Source: Zingiber officinale (taxonomy: Eukaryota > Streptophyta > Magnoliopsida > Zingiberales > Zingiberaceae). From it: a DNA stretch of 64,000 bases. The DNA lies in assembly GCF_018446385.1 (NCBI RefSeq), contig NC_055988.1, forward strand, positions 63,575,788 through 63,639,787. The letters run 5' to 3'. The notes beneath the pieces are model-generated. The model did not search any database. It was not told the DNA's origin and saw only the letters and a list, made by a program, of their open reading frames with translations. The translations under genes were made by a program, and so were the position numbers. Positions 22,060 to 30,861 of the stretch are shown piece by piece (positions within the stretch are counted from its first letter, which is position 1; each line of letters begins with the position of its first letter).

Positions 22060-22520
22060 TCGGTCGTGTTTCAGACACGGCCGTGTTAAGTCTACAGAAG
22101 AGGAGGAGTACACGGTCGTGTGCCATACACGGGCCGTGTGAACTTACCCAAGGAGGAGTCATTCTCGGTCGTGTATCAGACACGGTCGTGTGAAGATTCT
22201 AATGAAAAAAGATGCACTGCCCGTGTCCCATACACGGCCATGTAAGAATTCCCGAGAAGAAGAAGGATTCGTCCGTGTCTTAGACACGGCTGTGTGAGGC
22301 TAAATCAAGAAGGAAAAGAATTCGGACATGCATCACACACGATCGTGCAAAAGAAGCCAAGAGGAAGCCTGCATTGCCCGTGCCATTTGGCACGGCCGTG
22401 TGGACATACCCGAGAAGGAGGCACCTTGGGCCGTGTAGATCTACACGGTCGTGTGGAGCAACCCTACCTTAGTCTTGTCTATAAGACAAGGCCGTGTCTG
22501 GGTCGTGTCAGCTACACACC
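22060..22520. promoter_or_regulatory. 52.5-bp-periodic palindrome array upstream of ORF1 (A)
   Basis: Eight dyads, each 13-14 bp with GTGT and ACAC arms and CGG/CCG extensions, are centred at 22072, 22124, 22177, 22229, 22281, 22334, 22386.5 and 22439.5, a mean spacing of 52.5 bp. Linkers are purine-rich and not conserved in sequence. A further dyad CTTGTCT-ATA-AGACAAG lies at 22474-22490 and includes TATAAG. The ORF1 start is at 22754. The lengths are kept while the linker sequence varies, which suggests spacing matters; function is inferred. Confidence 0.75.
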
Positions 22521-22753
22521 CCCTCTCTCAACCCTTTCTAATCATCAACCTATCTTCATCAAACTCCCAGATCTAGATCTCTATTCTATTTTTCTCTACA
22601 AACTATCTCAGATCTAGATCTAAATAGTAATTTTCTTCTCCTATCTTCAAGATCTAATTATCTCCATTCCTAAGATCTCATTTCTTGAGATCTATTCTCT
22701 TGAGATCTTACTTCTCAAATCACAAAGCCTTTCCCTGCTTTGAACTTCACATC

Positions 22754-24235
22754 ATGTCTAATCTTTTGAAGAAACTTCATAAAGGAAGCGGTGGATCAAG
22801 CGGAGGAAGGGAGCCAACAAAGGAAAAAGGAAAGGAAAAGGTCACAAAGGGCAAAGGAAAGAGGATTTCACGCGATGAAGGTAACGACAATGAATTCAAT
22901 ATTATTTTTAGAAATGAAGATCATAAATCTAGATTTGATATTCTTGTCAATAGAAAGATTGTGTGTACACATTATATGGACCCAATTGTTTTGAATATTC
23001 TAGGAATTAGAGATGATGTAGATTGGATGATTGGGTCTCTTGATTGGAATGATATCATGTACACACATCTACCTACATATCCTCACATTATACTTGAGTT
23101 TTTGAGTTCACTAGATGTTCACTTTGCTAATGAGGATGACTACGTTGGCAAAATAACTTTTAGATTAATGAACCAAGAATTTCAGTGGACATTTAGTGAA
23201 TTCAATAATTATTTCGGATTGTCCACCGGTAGCTCTCGTAGGTTTGACTCTAGATTCAATTGGAATTATTTTTGGAATTCGATTACTGGATTGGATCAAC
23301 CCTATAAGCCTTCTAGAGCTAAAGCTTCCCATATGCAAACCCCCATTTTTAGGTATTTACATCGAGTTATGAATAAAATTATTTTTGGTAGAGAGGAAAG
23401 CGATGGAGTTGTTAGAAAAGTTGAACTTTATGCTTTGTGGGCTATGTTACATAAGGTTGATTTTGATTTCGATTTCCATTTCTTGCAAACCTTGGTGAGA
23501 GATGGGAAGGCATCCTCAAGATCGATTGTTTTTGGTGGTTTGATTACTCAAGTAGCTATAAGTTTGGGTTGTGATATAGATGAACTAGAGATCATTCATG
23601 GCAATAATATGATTGATATTGATACATGTCTTGCTATGAAAATGATTTGTCGGGATGAGAATGGCTTTGCTTTTCCTAGGAGGGATGGTTTTCCACTACC
23701 CCTTCCTTATCCCGAGCGGACTTCGGTTCACAACCCTACTAATTGGGTAATCACTGAAGTAGATCCTGAGAATGTTCCTTCTTTATTTGAGGATACTGAG
23801 CCCCACATTGAGCCCTCGTCATCTGGACACCCGCAGCCCTCTAGACATCTGGAACTTGCTAGGCATTCTTTCGCCTATGGTACGGGTCAGACCAGGTTTG
23901 ATTTTTCTGATTTTCGTGGATCTCTAGACTCACTTCATGAGAAATTGGAGGCCCAACGAGTAATGTTGGAGGGTCGCTTTACTTTATCATATGATTAGTT
24001 TAGAGAGGTGCAAGATCATTTTAAGTTTACGAGAAATTTTCAAAGTCAAGTGGCCGAGTTTGTTCAGGACTATGATATTGATCAAGCTAGGATGAGAGAA
24101 TTCATGCAGGGCATGAGTGTTACTTGTCAACAAGTGGATGCCCTCTATGAATATCATAAGTTCCTGAGTGAGACTCCAGGTTTTCCTATCGGTCGTTCAC
24201 GTAGACCCCCACCTCCTCCTCCACCACCATATTGA
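22754..24235 (+). CDS. Athila ORF1-like protein of element A (one stop codon)
   Basis: The start ATG at 22754 is chosen because B's homologue begins with the same MSN. The N-terminus is basic and Gly/Lys-rich (residues 1-45). The conserved domain follows: MDPIVLNILGIRDDVDWMIG, THLPTYPHIILEFLSSLDVH, FRLMNQEFQWTFSEFNNYFG, PIFRYLHRVMNKIIFGREES and SIVFGGLITQVAISLGCDI. A single TAG at 23996-23998 splits the frame. The same frame then continues to 24235 with YDIDQARMREFMQGMSVTC and ends in eight prolines and a tyrosine. This is the Athila ORF1 / plant transposon protein family. No signal peptide or membrane segment is seen, so an envelope role is not supported here. Apart from the stop it is intact, unlike B's copy. 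Confidence 0.82.
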
Positions 24236-24257
24236 TTTCATCAGGACGATGAAAAGT

Positions 24258-24276
24258 TTAAGTCTGGGGGGGTTGT
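24258..24276 (+). other. Second polypurine-like tract in element A
   Basis: TTAAGTCTGGGGGGGTTG lies about 20 bp after the ORF1 stop, about 1 kb before the LTR-adjacent tract. Element B has the same arrangement. Confidence 0.6.
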
Positions 24277-25267
24277 TTGCAACAACCTGATTTTTCTTTG
24301 CATTTTTCAGTTTTTCTATTTCATTATGCATTTTTTTTTTTGGTTTCTTGAGTTTGTTTTTTATTGTGTTTTGAAACATTGTGGCATACATATTGAGAAC
24401 ATCAATCTTCACTTTTATGCTTTCTTGTCTTTAAGTAAAATGGTTAGCACGTTTTTATCTTGATTCATGATGTAGTAAATGATGCTAGTATATTTAGTGT
24501 ACCGCTTTTCTCTATCTTAAGTAGCATGATATGAGCTAAGTATCGTATGGAGATAAGTTTGAGATTTGGCTTAACCTTAGGGATCTTACTTTCACTTTAC
24601 TTGAGCTTGAATAGTTGATATCATTGAAATAGTCATGATTTATCCAATTTGTTTAATACTTGGTTTCCATGGTGATTTCTCAAACTTTATTTTGGTTACT
24701 GGATGAGGCTCGAATCATGTAAGCTCATTTGGAAAAATCAAAATATCCCAACATTTGTGTTTATGTAAATATGTGTTAAGTGTTGCACCTTGCAATCACT
24801 TAGAAAAAATGGAAAAAAAGTGAAAATAAAAAAAATGTTGAATAAGGGATATAAAAAATAGTTGTCATGAGTGGAAACTAGCAAGTTACCCCTTTGATAC
24901 TGAGCTAAGTTACTGGGGAAATAACTTCTATGATTCTCTTGATATCAAGTAGGCCTTTGAGACCTTGGGTTGATAGAGAAATATGAATCAAGTGTGTGGA
25001 AGGTAAGTGTCTATCACTGGAAATAATAGGAACTCAATTGAATGACGACTTGACTAGGACGAAGATTAAAACTTGAAGGGTTTGGGTCACTTATTTGCAC
25101 TGTGCACAAAGAGACTTATGCTTAAGCCATACTTGAGTTATTTCCGTGATCATGCTTATCAATGAAACTTTTGGATAGAGATAGGAAAGTGCATTAGGGA
25201 TTATGATGCATTATAGAACATATGAATCTAGATTGCGACATTTTGCTTAAGGACAAGCCAAAGTTAG

Positions 25268-25280
25268 TCTGGGGGTGTGA
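25268..25280 (+). other. Element A polypurine tract
   Basis: TCTGGGGGTGTGA directly abuts the 3' LTR start TGTGCGTAG at 25281. Confidence 0.8.
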
Positions 25281-25437
25281 TGTGCGTAGATTGTGTACAC
25301 TTGTTTAGCATGTTTTGATGCACATTACTATATTTTATGCATGATTTATCTATGCATTATCATGCTCCTTGCTTACTTTTAGCATATTAACTCTTGTTTG
25401 TTCGGAGATCTACTCTTGTGTGTTTTCTATCTACAGG
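25281..25437 (+). repeat. Element A 3' LTR, part 1
   Basis: It matches 8511-8668 of the 5' LTR and ends in the duplicated target ACAGG (25433-25437), where element C begins. Confidence 0.92.
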
Positions 25438-26100
25438 TGATGTGAGCCAAGAAGAGGCATTGAAGGGAATTGGGGGACCCATGACAAGGTCCAAGACTAA
25501 GAGAATGAAGCAAGCTTTGGAAGGCTTAATAATGAGGCTCAAGGAAAAGGAGGATCAATGCACAATGGAGGCAACAACTAAGTGGATCACATTCCTTCAA
25601 TTTGAAAGTGAAATTGGACCAACATGAGGACCATTTTCGTGTGCATGCATGGGGGGTTTTTCTAAAGTGAATTTTGATGTCCTTTGTGGGTTTTTAATGC
25701 AATTTTGAGAGTTCCTAAGCTAGTATAACAAATACCATGCATGCATGGTTGCATTAAGATAGTATTAGGGATTAGCGGTTGCATTAGTGGATAATAAAAC
25801 CCATGCATGCAAGCATGATATTTATTGCATAATTAGTGCATAGGGGATCTTAAGGGATGTTAAATAGGAGAACTCTTGTATGACAAATCATGTAAGTTTG
25901 AATGAAAATTTGAGTTCCTCTTTTGTGAGAGCTTCCTTCTTGTTCTTAGGCAAAGAATTAATTTCGATCTTATCAAGGCAACTTGTGTCGATCAAAACTC
26001 CATGACTTATCACTCACCTTCTCATCTTGCTTGAGTGTGGCGTCAATACCCTTCCCCAAGCTGAATTTCAAGGCGATCCATTTACAAGGTTTCTTTATCA
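25438..26100 (+). repeat. Element C 5' LTR
   Basis: Starts TGATGTG, ends TTTATCA, with the primer site two bases later. Its first 190 bp would encode the same C-terminal tail as the end of pol (see 29617-30387), but here nothing precedes it in frame. Confidence 0.93.
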
Positions 26101-26102
26101 TT

Positions 26103-26114
26103 TGGTATCAGAGC
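26103..26114 (+). other. Element C tRNA-Met primer-binding site
   Basis: TGGTATCAGAGC, a perfect match to the usual initiator-tRNA-Met site, two bases after the 5' LTR. Confidence 0.9.
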
Positions 26115-26230
26115 CTTGGCTCCTTGATTTTCAGGTTTGTGTTTTGTTTTCATCTTCGTTCTTGTCCATCTTTGTTGATCTATCCATCCCTATCTGTCGC
26201 AAATTTCTATTCACTATTTGGGTCCTCAAC

Positions 26231-26345
26231 TTAAAAAAAAAAAAGGAAAAGGAAAATTCGAAAAAAAAAAAAAGAAAAAAAAAGGAACCATTAGTCATTG
26301 GTTTCTGATTGAAAAAAAAAATAAAAATAATATATAAAAAAAATA
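26231..26345. repeat. A-rich low-complexity tract
   Basis: Runs of A broken by GGAAA and TTCG, in the untranslated leader of element C. The open frame on the minus strand is a low-complexity by-product. Confidence 0.8.
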
Positions 26346-26671
26346 GGAGGATTTGTGAATTTAAAGGACTCAATATTCTTTTTTTGTGAAATCTAAATTC
26401 AAAAGATATTCCTTTCATTGCTCTTGATCGTTGCTGAATTTCTCGTTTTATCCGTTTATTTCTCTTGTTCTACTCATATTTCTCTTGTTGGTTTCTTGTT
26501 CACTTGATTGTCTACTTGCTGTCTTGAGAAAGACATTGATAAGGTTCTTTCCTTAAGAACTTATAAAGGAAGCTGAGTGGATAAATCTGAGAGCAACCGC
26601 ATGAGTAGAGTGGTGAGGTCCGTATAACATTTCTTTTATAATTTTCCTTGTCATCTTCTTTTGTTGCAAGT

Positions 26672-28360
26672 ATGAGTGGGGAAAAATCACCTAATTCCCC
26701 TAGGCGAGATGTTAATAGGCTTCAAATGGAGGCACTTACTCAACAATTTGAGAGAATATTTCAAAGACAACTTGAAGAAATACATGAAAGGATGGACCGA
26801 CTTGAAGGAGAAAAAGTTTCCAACCGTGGGGGCAATTCTAATCATGAAGAATTTCATCAAAGTGAACCATTCTATGATTCACCAAGAGAAAGAAGGAGGC
26901 ATGAAGGGGGAATAAGATATGAAAGAGGAGGTAGAGACCATAGACGAGAAGATGATCTAGGAGGTGTGAAAGTCCAGATACCTTCCTTCCAAGGGAGGAA
27001 TGATCCTGAAACATATCTTGCATGGGAGATGAAAATAGAACAAATTTTCTCATGCCACAATTACAATGATGCAAAGAAAGTAAAGGTGGATGCCCTTGAG
27101 TTCACCGATTATGCCTTAATTTGGTGGGATCAATTGCAAAAGGAGAGAAGAAGGTATGGAGAGCATCCTATTAACACTTGGGATGAAATGAAGACTTTGA
27201 TGAGAAGGAGATTTGTGCCTTCCCACTACCATAGGGAATTGCACAACAAATTGCAAAGACTCACCCAAGAGAGTAGGAGCGTGGATGATTATTACAAGGA
27301 GATGGAGGTGGCTTTGATTAGAGCCAATATTGTGGAGGATAGGGAAGCTACCATGGCTCGGTTTCTCCATGGCCTAAACCGAGATATTGGAGACATTGTG
27401 GAGTTACAACATTATGTGGAGCTTGACGACTTAGTGCATCAAGCAATGAAAGTAGAGCAACAATTAAAGAGAAAGGGCATTATGAAGAAATCATCTTCTC
27501 CAAACTACTCTTCAAGTTGGAAGGACAAGCCAAAGAAGGAGGGTTCTTCTTCAAATTCTAAGGAGGCAGCAAGCACTAAGAAGCCTATTCCTACTACCTC
27601 TTCTTCCACTTCTAAGAGTAGGGATATCAAGTGTTTTAGGTGTTTGGGAAAAGGTCATATTACATCTGAATGCCCAAATAAGAAGACTATGGTGGTGAGA
27701 GATAATGGGAGTATCTCTAGTGAAGAAATTACTTCTCAATCCTCTTCCTCAAGCGATGAGGAAAATGATGGAGCAGCCTATGCACAAGATGAAGATCTCT
27801 TGGTGGTTAGGAGATTATTGGGAAGTCAAGCCAAGGAGCATGAGGAGGACCAAAGAGAAAATATTTTTCATACCCGTTGCCTTATTCAAGGTAAAACATG
27901 CTCTATGATCATTGATGGTGGAAGTTGTACCAATGTGGCAAGCACTAGGTTGGTCACCAAACTCAACCTCAAGACTACACCACATGCAAGACCATATAAA
28001 CTCCAATGGCTAAGTAATAGTGGTGAATTGGTAGTGAACCAGCAAGTGTTGATTAATTTCTCCATTGGCAAATATGAAGATCAAGTTCTATGTGATATTG
28101 TGCCTATGGAGGCAAGCCACATTCTTCTTGGAAGACCTTGGCAGTTTGATAGGCGAGCTCACCATGATGGATTCTCCAACAAGTTCTCTTTTGTCCACAA
28201 TTCTCGCAAAGTCACACTTGTACCGTTATCACCGAGGGAGGTTTGTGAGGATCAAATAAAAATAAGAGAGAAAAGAGAAAAAGAAGAGCGAGAGCTTAAG
28301 AAAAAGAAAGAGTGTGTGAAAAAGAAAATACTTGATTTTGAGGACAAAATTCAAAAGTAA
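26672..28360 (+). CDS. Element C gag-protease
   Basis: The first ATG is 26672 (the open frame extends upstream without ATG), giving 562 residues. An N-terminal coiled coil (LTQQFERIFQRQLEEIHERM) leads into the gag domain: VQIPSFQGRNDPETYLAWE, YALIWWDQLQKERRRYGEH, MKTLMRRRFVPSHYHRELHN and REATMARFLHGLNRDIGDIV. The zinc knuckle CFRCLGKGHITSEC is intact near residue 330. The protease follows with MIIDGGSCTNVASTRLV, IDG in place of the usual DSG or DTG, as in related plant elements, and SHILLGRPWQFDRRAHHDG. A highly charged Lys/Glu tail ends at a TAA. Pol resumes after a short gap, so gag and pol are separate frames or the stop is a mutation. Confidence 0.9.
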   Translation: MSGEKSPNSPRRDVNRLQMEALTQQFERIFQRQLEEIHERMDRLEGEKVSNRGGNSNHEEFHQSEPFYDSPRERRRHEGGIRYERGGRDHRREDDLGGVKVQIPSFQGRNDPETYLAWEMKIEQIFSCHNYNDAKKVKVDALEFTDYALIWWDQLQKERRRYGEHPINTWDEMKTLMRRRFVPSHYHRELHNKLQRLTQESRSVDDYYKEMEVALIRANIVEDREATMARFLHGLNRDIGDIVELQHYVELDDLVHQAMKVEQQLKRKGIMKKSSSPNYSSSWKDKPKKEGSSSNSKEAASTKKPIPTTSSSTSKSRDIKCFRCLGKGHITSECPNKKTMVVRDNGSISSEEITSQSSSSSDEENDGAAYAQDEDLLVVRRLLGSQAKEHEEDQRENIFHTRCLIQGKTCSMIIDGGSCTNVASTRLVTKLNLKTTPHARPYKLQWLSNSGELVVNQQVLINFSIGKYEDQVLCDIVPMEASHILLGRPWQFDRRAHHDGFSNKFSFVHNSRKVTLVPLSPREVCEDQIKIREKREKEERELKKKKECVKKKILDFEDKIQK

Positions 28361-28399
28361 AGAGAGAATGAGGAAAAGAAAGAGAGAAAAATAGAAAAT

Positions 28400-29610
28400 T
28401 TGTTTACAAGAGTAAGTGAGGTGAAGAAAGCTTATTTGACAAGGCAACCAATATTTCTTCTTTTGTGTAAGGAAACTTGCTTGGAATCTAATACTAACTC
28501 TTTGCCTAGTGAAGTTGTTGTTATTTTGCAGGATTTTGAAGATGTGTTTCCCAAGGAAGTACCTCACGGATTGCCACCAATGAGGGGAATTAAACACCAA
28601 ATAGACCTTATTCCTGGCGCTTCTCTGCCTAATAGGCCAGCTTATAGGAGCAACCCTCAAGAAACAAAGGAGATACAAAATCAAGTGGAGGAGTTATTGC
28701 AAAAAGGATGGGTTAGAGAAAGTTTAAGTCCTTGTGTTGTACCCGTAATTTTGGTGCCTAAAAAGGATGGAACATGGAGGATGTGCACTTACTGTAGAGC
28801 CATCAACAACATCACAATTCAGTATAGACATCCTATCCCTAGATTTGATGATTTGCTTGATGAATTGCATGGTGCTTGCTTCTTTTCTAAAATTGATTTG
28901 AAAAGTGGGTACCATCAAATTAGGATAAGGGAAGGGGATGAATGAAAAACACTTTCAAAACCAAATATGGATTGTATGAATGGTTGGTAATGCCTTTTGG
29001 GTTAACTAATGCACCAAGCACTTTTATGAGGCTTATGAACCATGTCTTACAAGAATTTCTTGGAAAATTTGTGGTAGTATACTTTGATGATATTTTGGTA
29101 TATTCCAAGAGTTTTGTTGAGCATCTTGCACATCTCCAATCTGTCTTGCATGTCCTTAGAAAGGAAAAACTATATGCTAACTTGGAAAAGTGTTCTTTTT
29201 GCACTACTCATGTGGTTTTTCTTGGTTTTGTCATAAGTTCTAAAGGAGTGCAGGTTGATGAAGGGAAAGTTAAGGTCATTAGAGATTGGCCAACTCCTAA
29301 AACTGTGAGTGAGGTTAGGAGCTTCCATGGGTTGGCAAGTTTCTATAGGAGGTTTGTGAAGGAATCCATTTTTGTGGTAGTTGATAGATTCGCCAAGATG
29401 GCACACTTCATACCTTGCCACAAAGTGGATGATGCAACTCATGTGGCAGATTTGTTTTTCAAAGAGGTGGTAAGACTTCATGGCATGCCTAGGAGCATTG
29501 TTTCAGATCGTGACACCAAATTTTTAAGCCATTTTTTGAGGACCTTATGGAACAAGCTGGGAACAAAGTTTCTTTTCTCCACCACATGCCACCCACAAAC
29601 TGAAGGCTAG
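28400..29610 (+). pseudogene. Element C reverse transcriptase fused to integrase core
   Basis: The first frame (28400-28945) has [52 protein letters not shown] and [19 protein letters not shown]. Here a one-base deletion with TGG>TGA breaks it. The second frame (28942-29610) continues with [19 protein letters not shown], the catalytic [11 protein letters not shown] and [19 protein letters not shown]. At about 29365 it jumps in frame to [20 protein letters not shown] of integrase. RNase H, the integrase zinc finger and the first catalytic Asp are deleted. The second Asp (SDRD) remains, and TAG at 29608 replaces Gln in the PQTEGQTEVV region. Confidence 0.92.
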
Positions 29611-29616
29611 ACTGAG

Positions 29617-30387
29617 GTGGTAAATAGGACACTTTCTACTCTTCTTAGAGCAATTATTAAGAAGAACATTAAATCTTGGGAAGAATGTTTACCTCATGTT
29701 GAATTTGCTTATAATAGGGCGGTCCATTCTACTACTCAATTTTCTCCTTTTGGTATTGTTTATGGGTTCAATCAACTAACACCTCTTGATTTGCTTCCTT
29801 TACCTAACACTTCTTCTTTAGTTCACAAGGATGGCAAAACAAAGACAGAATATGTGAAGAAGCTTCATGAGCAAGTTAAAGCTCAAATTGAGAAGATAAT
29901 GGAGCAATATGCAAATCAAGCCAATAAAGGGAGAAAAAGAGTTGTCCCTGAACCCAGTGATTGGGTGTGGGTTCATATGAGGAAGGAACGGTTTCCTACC
30001 CAAAGGAAATCAAAGCTTCAACCAAGAGGAGATGGACCATTCCAAGTGTTGGAAAGAATTAATGACAATGCTTACAAAATTGATTTGCCCGGTGAGTATG
30101 GTGTTAGTGCAACATTTAATGTGGCTGATTTGAGTCCTTTTGATGTAGGTGATGATGACCTAAATTCGAGGACGAATTCACCTAAAGAAGGAGGGAATGA
30201 TGTGAGCCAAGAAGAGGCATTGAAGGGAATTGGGAGACCCATGACAAGGTCCAAGACTAAGAGAATGAAGCAAGCTTTGGAAGGCTTAATAATGAGGCTC
30301 AAGGAAAAGGAGGATCAATACACAATGGAGGCAACAACTAAGTGGATCACATTCCTTCAATTTGAAAGTGAAATTGGACCAACATGA
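29617..30387 (+). CDS. Element C integrase C-terminal part, ending inside the 3' LTR
   Basis: Continues the integrase frame after the TAG: the catalytic Glu region (EVVNRTLSTLLRAIIKKN), [38 protein letters not shown] and the SH3-like end DNAYKIDLPGEYGVSATFNV with ADLSPFD. The frame then runs through the polypurine region into the 3' LTR (from 30198), adding 63 residues that include RPMTRSKTKRMKQALEGLI. No chromodomain is recognised. An LTR-encoded tail of this kind is known for centromeric-type chromoviruses and is also present in element D's 5' LTR. Confidence 0.85.
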   Translation: MVNRTLSTLLRAIIKKNIKSWEECLPHVEFAYNRAVHSTTQFSPFGIVYGFNQLTPLDLLPLPNTSSLVHKDGKTKTEYVKKLHEQVKAQIEKIMEQYANQANKGRKRVVPEPSDWVWVHMRKERFPTQRKSKLQPRGDGPFQVLERINDNAYKIDLPGEYGVSATFNVADLSPFDVGDDDLNSRTNSPKEGGNDVSQEEALKGIGRPMTRSKTKRMKQALEGLIMRLKEKEDQYTMEATTKWITFLQFESEIGPT

Positions 30388-30861
30388 GGACCATTTTCGT
30401 GTGCATGCATGGGGGGGTTTTTCTAAAGTGACTTTTGATGTCCTTTGTGGGTTTTTAATGCAATTTTGAGAGTTCCTAAGCTAGTATAACAAATACCATG
30501 CATGCATGATTGCATTAAGATAGTATTAGGGATTAGCGGTTGCATTAGTGGATAATAAAACTCATGCATGCAAGCATGATATTTATTGCATAATTAGTGC
30601 ATAGGGGATCTTAAGGGATGTTAAATAGGAGAACTCTTGTATGACAAATCATGTAAGTTTGAATGAAAATTTGAGTTCCTCTTTTGTGAGAGCTTCCTTC
30701 TTGTTCTTAGGCAAAGAACTAATTTCGATCTTATCAAGGCAACTTGTGGCGATCAAAACTCCATGACTTATCACTCACCTTCTCATCTTGCTTGAGTGTG
30801 GCGTCAATACCCTTCCCCAAGCTGAATTTCAAGGCGATCCATTTACAAGGTTTCTTTATCA
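30198..30861 (+). repeat. Element C 3' LTR
   Basis: Same ends as the 5' copy, with differences such as GGGGGACC/GGGAGACC and TGTCGATC/TGGCGATC. It is preceded by the purine tract AAAGAAGGAGGGAA and followed by the ACAGG duplication. Confidence 0.93.

Larger units (their letters stand above)
25438..30861 (+). mobile_element. Chromovirus (Ty3/gypsy) element C with ACAGG target duplication
   Basis: Bounded by 663-664 bp LTRs (25438-26100 and 30198-30861) that start TGATGTGAGCC and end TTTATCA. ACAGG flanks both sides (25433-25437 and 30862-30866), and the uninterrupted site is visible at 8660-8672. The LTRs differ at roughly nine positions by eye, so the insertion is recent. Gag-protease is open; pol has a frameshift, a nonsense codon and a large in-frame deletion. 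PBS and gag/protease features resemble CRM- or Reina-like chromoviruses; the clade is not certain. Confidence 0.95.

Noticed and set aside
22060..22450. CRISPR-like appearance of regularly spaced palindromic repeats
   Set aside because: The repeated part is only 13-14 bp and varies, the linkers are related and purine-rich, there are no cas genes, and the DNA is clearly plant nuclear.
22754..24235. Calling ORF1 a viral envelope gene
   Set aside because: No signal peptide, no transmembrane segment and no cysteine pattern of a surface glycoprotein. Position alone does not justify it.
26131..26418. Phe-rich minus-strand frame
   Set aside because: Translation of the A-rich tract in element C's leader.
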